DNA of 64,000 bases. Source: Streptomyces sp. NBC_00513 (lineage in GTDB: Bacteria > Actinomycetota > Actinomycetes > Streptomycetales > Streptomycetaceae). The notes beneath the pieces are model-generated. The model worked only from the letters and a program-made list of their open reading frames with translations. It was not told the DNA's origin and ran no database searches. The position numbers were made by a program, and so were the translations under genes. The stretch covers positions 930,001-994,000 of the forward strand of contig NZ_CP107845.1 of assembly GCF_041431415.1 (NCBI RefSeq), read 5' to 3'. This document shows positions 42,318 through 50,075 of this stretch, one piece after another; position 1 is the first letter of the stretch; the number at the start of each line of letters is the position of its first letter.

Positions 42318-43158
42318 GTACCTGCGGTACGTGGCGCTGGGCGACAGTCAGACGGAGGGCGTGGGCGACGGCGACGACCTCACCGGACTGCGCGGGTGGG
42401 CCGACCGGCTCGCCGAGACCCTGGCTCCGCACCACCCGGGTCTGCTGTACGCCAATCTCGCCGTCCGGGGCCGCCTCGCCGGGCAGGTCCGCGACGAGCA
42501 ACTGGCTCCCGCCCTCGCGCTGCGGCCCGATCTGGCCACCGTCGTCGCCGGGGTCAACGACCTGCTGCGCCCCCGCTTCGACGCCGACGAGGTCGCCGAC
42601 CGGGTGGAGTCGATGTTCGCCGCGCTCACCGCGCAGGGGGTCCGCGTCGCCACGGTCACCTTCCCGGACGTGGCCACGCTGATCCCGATCGCCCGCCCCG
42701 TGGGCGCACGTGTCACCGCCCTCAACGACCGGATCCGGTCGGCGGCGCGGCGGCACGGGGTGGTCGTCGCGGAGACCGCCTCACACCCCGTGGTCGGCGA
42801 CCCGCGGATGTGGAGCCCGGACCGGCTGCACGCGAGCCCGCTGGGACACGCCCGGATCGCCGCGGCCGTCGCCCACGCGCTCGCCGCGCCGGGAGCGGAC
42901 GACTCCTGGACGCACCCCCTGCCCGACCCCCGACCGGCCGGGCCGGTCGGATGGCGGCAGGCCACCGGCGAGCTGCGCTGGGCCGCGTCCTTCCTCGGCC
43001 CCTGGACCGCCCGCCGGCTGCGCGGCCGCTCGTCGGGCGACGGCCGCACCGCGAAACGCCCGGAGCTCACGCCCGTGTTCGCCGACGGCCGTCCGGACGG
43101 CCTTGCGGAGAGTCGGGCCGACGGCCTTGCGGACGGGCGGGCGCCGGAACGCCACTGA
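42304..43158 (+). CDS. SGNH/GDSL family hydrolase
   Basis: Esterase-like protein of 284 residues. Block I is VALGDSQTEG with the nucleophile Ser near residue 15, block II has the Gly/Asn region NLAVRGRLAG, block III is GVNDLLRP and block V is SPDRLHASPLGH, giving the Asp-His pair. No signal peptide is seen, so it is cytosolic. The C-terminal 80 residues are low in complexity and end in a RADGLADGRA-type repeat. GTG 42304 lies inside the end of the PadR gene. Substrate unknown. Confidence 0.9.
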   Translation: MPKDEYLRYVALGDSQTEGVGDGDDLTGLRGWADRLAETLAPHHPGLLYANLAVRGRLAGQVRDEQLAPALALRPDLATVVAGVNDLLRPRFDADEVADRVESMFAALTAQGVRVATVTFPDVATLIPIARPVGARVTALNDRIRSAARRHGVVVAETASHPVVGDPRMWSPDRLHASPLGHARIAAAVAHALAAPGADDSWTHPLPDPRPAGPVGWRQATGELRWAASFLGPWTARRLRGRSSGDGRTAKRPELTPVFADGRPDGLAESRADGLADGRAPERH

Positions 43159-43203
43159 CGCCGCCGCGGGGACGGCCCGCGGGCTCACCCGTCGACCGGA
43201 TCG

Positions 43204-44844
43204 CTACGCCCGCGCGTCCGGCGGCGGGGCCAGCAGGCGCACGGCCATCTCCCTCATCTCGATCTTCCGGATCTTCCCGGTGACCGTCATGGGGAACTCC
43301 TCCACCACGTGGACGTAGCGCGGGATCTTGAACCGGGCCAACCGGCCGTCACAGTACGCGCGGACGGCGTCGGCGGTGAGCGGCTCGACGCCCTCGCGCA
43401 TCCGCACCCAGGCCATCAGCTCCTCGCCGTACTTCGGGTCGGGCACGCCGATGACCTGGACGTCCAGGATGTCCGGGTGGGCATGGAGGAACTCCTCGAT
43501 CTCCCGGGGGTAGAGGTTCTCGCCGCCCCGGATCACCATGTCCTTGATCCGGCCCGTGATGGCCAGGTAGCCGTCGTCGTCCATGACCGCGAGGTCGCCC
43601 GTGCGCATCCAGCCCGCCTCGTCGACGACCTCGGCGGTCCGGTCCGGCTGCGCCCAGTAGCCGAGCATCACCGAGTAGCCGCGGGTGCACAGCTCCCCCT
43701 GTTCCCCGCGCGGCACGGTCCGGCCGCTGTCGGGGTCGACCACCTTGACCTCCAGGTGCGGGCCGACCCGGCCCACGGTGGACACCCGGTGTTCGATGGA
43801 GTCGTCCACGCGGGTCTGGGTGGAGACCGGGGAGGTCTCGGTCATCCCGTAGCAGATCGACACCTCGGCCATGCCCATCCGGTCGATGACCTCCTTCATG
43901 ACCTCGACCGGGCAGGGCGAACCCGCCATGATCCCGGTCCGCAGACTGGAGAGGTCGTAGGAGTCGAAGTCGGGGTGGGTCAGTTCGGCGATGAACATGG
44001 TGGGGACGCCGTACAGGGAGGTGCACGCCTCCGCCTCGACCGCGGCGAGGGTCGCGCCGGGTTCGAAGGACGGCGCGGGGATGATCATCGCGGCTCCGTG
44101 ACTGGTGCAGGCCAGGGCACCCATCACCATCCCGAAACAGTGGTAGAACGGCACGGGGATGCAGACCCGGTCCAACTCGGTGTAGTGACAGGTCTCGCCC
44201 ACGAAGAAGCCGTTGTTCAGGATGTTGCGGTGGGAGAGCGTCGCCCCCTTGGGGAAACCGGTGGTCCCCGAGGTGTACTGGATGTTGACCGGATCGTCGG
44301 GGCTCAACCCGGCCTGTGCGCGCACGAGTTCGGCGGGATCGGCCTGTCGTCCGCGCTCCAGCAGGGAGTCCCATCGCGGGCCGTCCAACAGGACCACGAA
44401 CTCCAGGTCGGGGCAGCGCGGCCGGACTTCCTCGATCATCCCGGCGTAGTCGGAGGCCTTGAAGCGTTCGGCCGCGACCAGCATGCGGATCCCGGACTGC
44501 CCGAGCACGTACTCCAGCTCGTGCGCGCGGTAGGCCGGGTTGACGGTGACGAGGACGGCTCCGATCGTGGCCGTGGCGTACTGCACCAGGGTCCACTCGG
44601 CCCGGTTCGGGGCCCAGATCCCGACCCGGTCGCCCTTGACGATGCCCTGGTCGAGGAGGCCCAGCGCGAGGGCGTCGACGTCGGCGGCCAGTTCGGCGTA
44701 CGTCCATCTGCGCCCGGCGGCCATGTCGACGAGGGCGTCACGTTCGGGGAAGGACCGCACGGCGCGGTCCAGGTTCTCCCTGATCGTGTCGTCCAGCAAG
44801 GGCACTTCGGCGGACCCGGACGCGTGGCTCGGCACGACGGACAC
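43204..44844 (-). CDS. AMP-binding acyl-CoA synthetase
   Basis: Adenylate-forming ligase of 546 residues that activates a fatty or other organic acid to its CoA thioester. The P-loop motif is [17 protein letters not shown]4/A5 are [10 protein letters not shown]7 is [20 protein letters not shown]8 follows in [19 protein letters not shown], and the catalytic Lys of A10 is in [13 protein letters not shown]. It is closest in style to FadD-type medium-chain synthetases. GTG 44844 follows GGGGGAA. The neighbouring RpiR gene is divergent across 417 bp. The acid is unknown. Confidence 0.92.
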   Translation of the reverse strand: MSVVPSHASGSAEVPLLDDTIRENLDRAVRSFPERDALVDMAAGRRWTYAELAADVDALALGLLDQGIVKGDRVGIWAPNRAEWTLVQYATATIGAVLVTVNPAYRAHELEYVLGQSGIRMLVAAERFKASDYAGMIEEVRPRCPDLEFVVLLDGPRWDSLLERGRQADPAELVRAQAGLSPDDPVNIQYTSGTTGFPKGATLSHRNILNNGFFVGETCHYTELDRVCIPVPFYHCFGMVMGALACTSHGAAMIIPAPSFEPGATLAAVEAEACTSLYGVPTMFIAELTHPDFDSYDLSSLRTGIMAGSPCPVEVMKEVIDRMGMAEVSICYGMTETSPVSTQTRVDDSIEHRVSTVGRVGPHLEVKVVDPDSGRTVPRGEQGELCTRGYSVMLGYWAQPDRTAEVVDEAGWMRTGDLAVMDDDGYLAITGRIKDMVIRGGENLYPREIEEFLHAHPDILDVQVIGVPDPKYGEELMAWVRMREGVEPLTADAVRAYCDGRLARFKIPRYVHVVEEFPMTVTGKIRKIEMREMAVRLLAPPPDARA

Positions 44845-45261
44845 ACATTCCCCCTGGAGTCGAGGCGGGCGCGGAGCCGGCGGCCCGGCGCCCCTTCATG
44901 ATCCCCGCCGGTCCGGCCGAAGGCCACCCCTCGACGCACCCCGGAACGCCGTGTCACGCCGCCGAATGGCCGGTTCGCCGACGCGACGGGCGGGGCTCGG
45001 GGTGGTCGTGCAGAACGGCTGGGTGACGCAGACCCTCTCGAACACGGCCCACACCGCCGCCGAGCGGATCGCGACCGCCGTCGCCCCCGCGCACCCCCTG
45101 GAGCGGTGACTCTCGGAAGTGACCGCCGGGTACGGTCCACGGCAGGGCGTCGGCGCGCCACCATGGAACGGCGGGGCCCATCCGTCGGCGGACCACCGAC
45201 CGGTCCACCACCATGAGTGAGCTATGTTTGATCAAGAGTGACATGAGAAGGAGGCCCGCCG
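44845..45261. other. Divergent intergenic region, 417 bp
   Basis: Contains a doubtful 47-codon frame at 44966-45109 and, near 45220-45240, TGTTTGATCAAGAGTGACATG, an AT-richer stretch that may hold the RpiR promoter. GAGAAGGAGG just before the GTG at 45262 is that gene's ribosome site. Confidence 0.35.
44966..45109 (+). CDS. Doubtful small ORF, 47 residues
   Basis: The frame starts at ATG 44966 and ends at TGA 45107-45109. The second half reads VVVQNGWVTQTLSNTAHTAA then ERIATAVAPAHPLER, more protein-like than random GC-rich frames, but there is no ribosome site. It could be a real small protein, the worn end of a lost gene, or chance. Confidence 0.22.
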   Translation: MAGSPTRRAGLGVVVQNGWVTQTLSNTAHTAAERIATAVAPAHPLER

Positions 45262-46179
45262 GTGTCATCGGGGCAGCAGGCACGCGCACAGGCGGCCGCG
45301 ATCACGCCGAGCGGACAGCCCTCGGACCACGAGCGCGTCCCCGGCGAGCGGGTGCGCGCGCTCTTCGACGGGCGCCGGCTCTCCCCCGGCCAGCGACGGA
45401 TCGCCCAGTACCTGATCGACCACCTGACCGAGGCCGCGTTCCTGTCCATCACCGAACTGGCGGAACGCGTCGGCGTCAGCCAGCCGTCCGTGACCCGATT
45501 CGCGACCTCCCTGGGGTACAGCGGATATCCGGCGCTGCGGGACATCCTCCAGCCGATCGCGCTGAGCGCGGTCGCCGGCTTCCCCGAGAGCCGCGAGCAG
45601 ATAAGACAGAACGAACTGCAGGCCGCCGTGGACGCGGAGATCGAGAACCTGGAGAACGTGCGGCGCCTGCTCGCCGACACCGATCAGGTGCTGACCATCG
45701 GCCGCGATCTGGCCCTCTCGGTCCCCCTGACGGTCCTCGGCCTGCGGATCTCGGTGTCGCTGGCGGAGTACTTCGCGTACGCGGCCCGGCGGATCCACCC
45801 CGACGTCCGGCTGGTGACCGGCGGCGGCAGCGTCGCCTACGACGCGCTGCTCCAGTCCCGGGCCGCCGGTGGGACGTGGGTGCTGGCCTTCGCCATGCCC
45901 CGGCACGCCAAGGAGACCCTCGCCGCGATGCGAGCGGCCCGCAGTGCCGGACTGCGCATCGCGCTGATCACCGATCCGACGCTGGGGCCCCTGGTGGACG
46001 AGGCCGACGTGGCGCTGACCGCCGCCACCGGGTCACGGCTCGTGTTCGACTCGTACGCGGCGCCGAACGTCCTGTCCGCGGCGCTGTTGCAGGCCATGGC
46101 GGATGCGGATCCCGAGCGGACACAGGCCCGCCTCGAAGGGTACGAGCAGGTCGCCGACCTGCACGGATTCTTTCTCTAG
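45262..46179 (+). CDS. MurR/RpiR family transcriptional regulator
   Basis: Regulator of 305 residues. The N-terminal helix-turn-helix (about 35-105) reads LSPGQRRIAQYLIDHLTEAA then ITELAERVGVSQPSVTRFA, and a SIS sugar-phosphate domain (about 140-290) has VLTIGRDLALSVPLTVLGLR and LALI-type TDPTLGPLVDEADVALT. SIS-domain regulators usually sense phosphosugars, but here no sugar gene is adjacent; in Streptomyces some control acyl or amino acid metabolism. GTG 45262 follows GAAGGAGG. It is divergent from the acyl-CoA synthetase. Confidence 0.9.
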   Translation: MSSGQQARAQAAAITPSGQPSDHERVPGERVRALFDGRRLSPGQRRIAQYLIDHLTEAAFLSITELAERVGVSQPSVTRFATSLGYSGYPALRDILQPIALSAVAGFPESREQIRQNELQAAVDAEIENLENVRRLLADTDQVLTIGRDLALSVPLTVLGLRISVSLAEYFAYAARRIHPDVRLVTGGGSVAYDALLQSRAAGGTWVLAFAMPRHAKETLAAMRAARSAGLRIALITDPTLGPLVDEADVALTAATGSRLVFDSYAAPNVLSAALLQAMADADPERTQARLEGYEQVADLHGFFL

Positions 46180-46494
46180 CCCCACCCCGGAACGACATAC
46201 CCCGGGGCGCCCACATACCCTCGGGGCGCATGTAATTTTTCATACGCTTGCTTACTCAACGGTATATATGTTTACTGAGGCGCGGCCGGGATCCACCAGA
46301 TGCCAAGGAGGGCGTCCCCACGCCGTCCCAGAAAGAACACTCAGCCGCGCGCGCTGCCTCCTCAGTCCGCTTCCGAGTGTTCGATCCGGGCTTTCGGATC
46401 CCGAAGACCGCCATGGCGGCCTCGATCAACCCCTGGGTCGAGGCCGCCCAGCAACCTCTCGATCAGAGTTCGACACCACTCGGAAGCGACGAGA
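46180..46494. other. Intergenic region with an AT-rich promoter-like island
   Basis: About 46229-46280 is the most AT-rich stretch I see in the window, with TTGCTT at 46248-46253 and TATATATG at 46263-46270; CTCA and TGAG arms flank the TATA run. It points to the gene at 46495. The rest shows no coding sequence that I trust. Confidence 0.4.
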
Positions 46495-46884
46495 ATGCCT
46501 CAACTGGCCTCCACCGCCCTCAGCCCGGACTGGCCCTGTCAGGTCAAGGCCCCCGGGAGCCACGACTGGGAACGCACCGCGACGCGCTGGCTGCGCGACC
46601 TGCTCCCGGCCCGGTACGCGGGTTACTCGACGCTGACACGTCATCCGGTACTCCTCACCCGGCACGCCCAGCTCCAGCTCCAGCACGAGATGCGCGCGGT
46701 GCGGGTGGCGCTCGAGACGAGTCGCGCCGAACTGCCCGCGATGGGTGTGGCGGAGTCCGTCATCGAGAACACGATCCGGATGTACGCGGTCGAGCTCGAA
46801 CAGTTGGGCCGCCTCGCCCGCGGGGTCCGCCTCATCACCGACGCCCTCGTCGTGAGCGGCGGCGCGGGATCGCGCAGGCGATAG
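46495..46884 (+). CDS. Hypothetical protein, 129 residues
   Basis: Soluble, mostly helical protein with no recognisable domain. Helical segments include DWERTATRWLRDLLPARYAG, RHAQLQLQHEMRAVRVALET and SVIENTIRMYAVELEQLGRL, which have heptad-like hydrophobic spacing and may dimerise. ATG 46495 has a moderate GGAAG site. It lies downstream of an AT-rich promoter island and 737 bp before the SpaB_C-type gene on the same strand. I have no functional guess. Confidence 0.6.
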   Translation: MPQLASTALSPDWPCQVKAPGSHDWERTATRWLRDLLPARYAGYSTLTRHPVLLTRHAQLQLQHEMRAVRVALETSRAELPAMGVAESVIENTIRMYAVELEQLGRLARGVRLITDALVVSGGAGSRRR

Positions 46885-47621
46885 CCGCCGAGGGGCGCGC
46901 GCTCCGGCGGATCGGAGCGGGCCCGGAAGCCCCCGGATCCGGCTGAGGGCCGGCCTGGCGCCCCCCCTGCGGGCGCACCCGCCGGCCGCGCCCGTACGCG
47001 AGCGAGCCGTCCCGAGAGCCGGGTGTCTCACGGCGGACCGCACTCCGGCAGGACCGTCACGTGATCACGGCCGTGGTGGACGAGCCGGGACCACGCCAAT
47101 CGTGCGCCGGCTCGGGCTCGTTGTGTGCCTGACGGACCCCGCCGTACCCGACGCCGACGGGCCCGGCGCGCACGCCCCGGTGAAGGGCGCCCCCTCGTGT
47201 ACCGGTCGGGTCGCGTGGACCCGACCCGGCGGCCGAAGCGGGGCGAGGCCGAAACCCTCGGCACCCGCGCCGACGTCCCCCGCCGGCATCGTCGCGCCAC
47301 ACGACGCGCACACCCGCCTGCTCGCACCTCCCCCTCCCCGCGAGTCCGTGCGGGCGCGGGGCCGCGTCGCGTGCGCGGGGCCCTTCGGCCGCACCGGCCC
47401 CACCGGCTCCCTCGATCCGCGCCGGAGTGTGACTGACTTCCGGACACCGCCCTCTCGGCCGTGCCCCGGCATGCGGTTACGGTGGTGATCACGCCGTTCG
47501 CCCGCGGCCGGCGGCCCGATCCGTCCCCCACCGGATCGCCCCCACCCGAGCCCCACCCGTGCGCCGCCCCCATGACGAACTCCCGCCCCGCCCCCGCCCC
47601 TTCTTCCCCAGAGGAGCCGAA
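46885..47621. other. 737-bp region without a convincing gene
   Basis: Several frames are open on both strands because of the base composition, but all are Arg/Pro/Gly-rich, lack ribosome sites and show no protein-like pattern. TACGGT near 47478 could be a -10 box for the following gene. I looked for a small Cys/Ser/Thr-rich RiPP precursor here and did not find one. Confidence 0.4.
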
Positions 47622-48596
47622 GTGACCGAGGCAATCGACGCGACCGGCGGACGCTGGTTCAGCCTGCACCTCTTCCCCCGCTTCGCCCGCCCGACCGGTG
47701 AGGACACCGACGCGTTCCTCGTCGAGGATCTCGCCCCGCTGCTGGACGGGCTGGTCTCCGACCGCAGGGCGACCTCGTGGTTCTACCTCCGTCACGTCGA
47801 CGTGGACGGCCCCCACCTGCGCGTCCGGGTTCGCGACCTCACCCCGGCCGGGGTGGCGGCGCTGTACGCCGAGACGACGCTCCTCGTGAAGGAACGTCTC
47901 GGCGAGGGAGCGGAGATCCACGAGGCGCCGTACGTACCCGACACCGAACGATTCGGCGGTCCGACCGCCCTGCCCGTGACGGAGGACGTCTTCGCACTGT
48001 CCACCCGGGTGGCCCTGGACGGGCTCGCGCGCACCGGACGCGGCGGCGAGCGCCTCGCCCTGGCGGGGGACCTCGCGCAGGCCACGGCGGCGGCGCTCGG
48101 GATGGACCGCTACGAGGCGGCGCGGTGGTTGCGGTGGCAGACGACCGGGTGGCGTTGGTCCGAGGACGTGCTGCACACCCCGGCCCCCGTGCCCTCCCCT
48201 CGCGTCGACCCGGGCGGCGGACCCGGTCGCGAGGAACTGATGCGGCGCGCCGACGCCGTCCGGCACGGGGTGGCGAACGGCGTCGGCGTCGGGCCGGTGG
48301 CCCGTTGGGCGGCGGGGCTGCGGGAGGCCGACGCCCGCCTGGAGGAGGCGGCCGGGCGTGCGGCCGAGGACGACGGCGCGGACGGTTCGGCCGTGTGGGC
48401 GGCGGGCCGCGCCTCGGTGTGGACCGCCGTACGCGCCTCGCTCTGGGCCTCGCACCTGCATCTGCTCTTCAACCGTCTCGGGCTGGCCCCCGACGAGCAA
48501 CGGGCCGTGTGCCGGCTCGCCTCCCACGCGCTGACGGACACCTGGGAGCGGGGGCCGCACCTCCCCGAGGAGCGCCCTGCCACCGACGCGCGGTAG
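47622..48596 (+). CDS. Orphan thiopeptide/lantibiotic-type SpaB_C domain protein
   Basis: Protein of 324 residues that consists only of the C-terminal domain of class I lanthipeptide dehydratases (SpaB_C / thiopeptide-type bacteriocin biosynthesis domain). The hallmark is WFYLRHVDVDGPHLRVRVRD near residues 45-64, preceded by WFSLHLFPRF, and followed by YVPDTERFGG. In thiopeptide clusters stand-alone proteins of this class catalyse the [4+2] step forming the central pyridine; in lanthipeptide enzymes the domain eliminates glutamate. No precursor, cyclodehydratase or glutamylation domain gene is near. GTG 47622 follows GAGGAG, giving a confident start. Confidence 0.85.
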   Translation: MTEAIDATGGRWFSLHLFPRFARPTGEDTDAFLVEDLAPLLDGLVSDRRATSWFYLRHVDVDGPHLRVRVRDLTPAGVAALYAETTLLVKERLGEGAEIHEAPYVPDTERFGGPTALPVTEDVFALSTRVALDGLARTGRGGERLALAGDLAQATAAALGMDRYEAARWLRWQTTGWRWSEDVLHTPAPVPSPRVDPGGGPGREELMRRADAVRHGVANGVGVGPVARWAAGLREADARLEEAAGRAAEDDGADGSAVWAAGRASVWTAVRASLWASHLHLLFNRLGLAPDEQRAVCRLASHALTDTWERGPHLPEERPATDAR

Positions 48597-48618
48597 GGGC
48601 GCCGGCCGGTCGGGCCGG

Positions 48619-49659
48619 TCAGGTGCGTACGCGGGACGAGTTCAGGAGGGCGGCGGCCCGGCCGGCGTCGTCGACACTGACCGCGAAGTCCTTGCCGCGG
48701 GCCCGGACGACGAGGCAATCGCCGGCGCGCAGCATCACCGTCGTGCCCAGCCCACTGAGCCGGTACCCCCATCCGCCCACCTGGGCGGGGGTGCGTCGTT
48801 CGACGCGTGCCGATTCGATGTCGCCGACGGCCCAGCGTCTCGTCGGCCACCCCAGCGGACCGAAGCCGACCTCCAGCCCCCTTTCGGTGACCCGGGCCCG
48901 CACGGTGGAGAAGGCCGTCATCCCGACCGAGACGAAGGCGAACGGGGCGATCAGCGGCCACGGGTTGCCGACCAGACCCGCCGCCCCGGCGAGCGCACCC
49001 GCGACGGCCACCAGGCCGCCGGCGGCGGCGCTGAGTTGGAACCAGGGGTTCGTCACCCGCGAGAGCCAGACGAAACGTTCCCCCTCGGGGATCTCCAGAG
49101 CGGGGTCGCCGGGTGTCACCGGCACGGGCGGCGCCGAGGCTGTCGCACGACGGTCGAGCAGCACCCCGATGAGGGCCGCCGTCACGGCTCCTGCGATCAC
49201 GACGACGAACCAGAGCGTCGCGGACCGCGCCTGATGCCAGTCCGATCGGTCCAGGTTGGCCCGCACGATCACCGCCTGGGCCCCGATCAGGCCCACCCCC
49301 ACCGAGAGCAGCGTCGCTCCGGCCCATCCCCGTACCCCCGATCCCCGGCGGGAGGCGAGCGCCACCGCCGACACGAGCAACGCCCAGGCCACCGCCGGTA
49401 ACGCGGCCGCCGCCCACAGCGGCAGCGAACCGTCGGGCGCCGCGCCGGCGCCCCAGTGCGTGGCGAGCCGGTCCGGAAGTCGTCCCCGGGCGGCCAGTGG
49501 CATGGCCACCAGCAGGATTCCGACGCCCGAGGCCCAGGCGGCGACGCCCCAGGAGGTGGCCCTGCCGCGGCCGGGGCGGGTGGCGCCCGCCGCGCGAACC
49601 TCACGGCCCTCGCGGTCCTCGTGGCCCTCGCGGTCTTCGTGGCCCTTGTGGTCTTTCAC
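48619..49659 (-). CDS. DUF1648 domain membrane protein with a TTA codon
   Basis: Membrane protein of 346 residues. After a charged HEDREG repeat (residues 6-19) there are about six helices, with ATHWGAGAAPDGSLPLWAAA the DUF1648 motif seen in SdpI-like proteins; a soluble C-terminal part (about 250-346) resembles a PH-like domain. Codon 87 is TTA (49401-49399), so expression may depend on bldA. GTG 49659 overlaps the GntR stop as GTGA. The GntR-DUF1648 pair is a known Gram-positive arrangement. Confidence 0.85.
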   Translation of the reverse strand: MKDHKGHEDREGHEDREGREVRAAGATRPGRGRATSWGVAAWASGVGILLVAMPLAARGRLPDRLATHWGAGAAPDGSLPLWAAAALPAVAWALLVSAVALASRRGSGVRGWAGATLLSVGVGLIGAQAVIVRANLDRSDWHQARSATLWFVVVIAGAVTAALIGVLLDRRATASAPPVPVTPGDPALEIPEGERFVWLSRVTNPWFQLSAAAGGLVAVAGALAGAAGLVGNPWPLIAPFAFVSVGMTAFSTVRARVTERGLEVGFGPLGWPTRRWAVGDIESARVERRTPAQVGGWGYRLSGLGTTVMLRAGDCLVVRARGKDFAVSVDDAGRAAALLNSSRVRT

Positions 49660-50003
49660 GGGACCTCCCTGATCATCTGGGTGAGTTCGGCCTTGCCGTA
49701 CCCCAACCGGGCCGCCTCCAGCACGAGTTCACGGACCCGATCCACCAGCGCGGAGCGGTGGTCCGCGCCGGCGGCCACGGTCACCCCGCGGCCGCGCCGG
49801 AACTCCAACACCCCTTCGTCGCGCAGGGATCGCAGGCCGCGCAGGACGGTGTTCGCGTTGACCCCGAGCGCCTGCGCGAGCTCGCGCGCCGGCGGGAGCC
49901 GATCCCCCGGGGCGCACTCGCCCTCGGCGACGGCCCGCCGGATCGCGCCCGCCACCTGTTCGTGCAGGGGGCGACTGTCGGAGATGTTCAGCCTCAGCAA
50001 CAT
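49656..50003 (-). CDS. GntR family regulator, YtrA type
   Basis: Short regulator of 115 residues. The winged helix-turn-helix reads PLHEQVAGAIRRAVAEGECA, LPPARELAQALGVNANTVLR and GVLEFRRGRGVTV. Only about 35 residues follow, as in the YtrA subgroup, which controls membrane transport or cell-envelope genes in the same operon. ATG 50003 has no Shine-Dalgarno; TATCTT upstream sits inside a palindrome that is probably its own operator. It is translationally coupled to the DUF1648 gene. Confidence 0.92.
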   Translation of the reverse strand: MLLRLNISDSRPLHEQVAGAIRRAVAEGECAPGDRLPPARELAQALGVNANTVLRGLRSLRDEGVLEFRRGRGVTVAAGADHRSALVDRVRELVLEAARLGYGKAELTQMIREVP

Positions 50004-50010
50004 GGTGCCA

Positions 50011-50026
50011 ATGAAGATAGCTTCAT
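50011..50026. promoter_or_regulatory. GntR operator
   Basis: ATGAAG and CTTCAT arms flank a 4-bp centre. The site overlaps a TATCTT -10 box (minus strand, 50019-50014) that ends 10 nt before the GntR ATG, so bound protein would block initiation. Confidence 0.6.
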
Positions 50027-50075
50027 ATGGCCCATCGGTCGAGAGAGTCCCCCTGTGCCCCCGTACGAAGGTCGC

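Noticed and set aside
46248..46494. Plus-strand frame upstream of and overlapping the 46495 gene
   Set aside because: The part before 46495 looks partly protein-like, but the frame then becomes a shadow of the better-supported gene.
46885..47621. Several open frames on both strands upstream of the SpaB_C gene, considered as RiPP precursors
   Set aside because: All are Arg/Pro/Gly-rich, lack ribosome sites, and none has a leader plus Cys/Ser/Thr-rich core.
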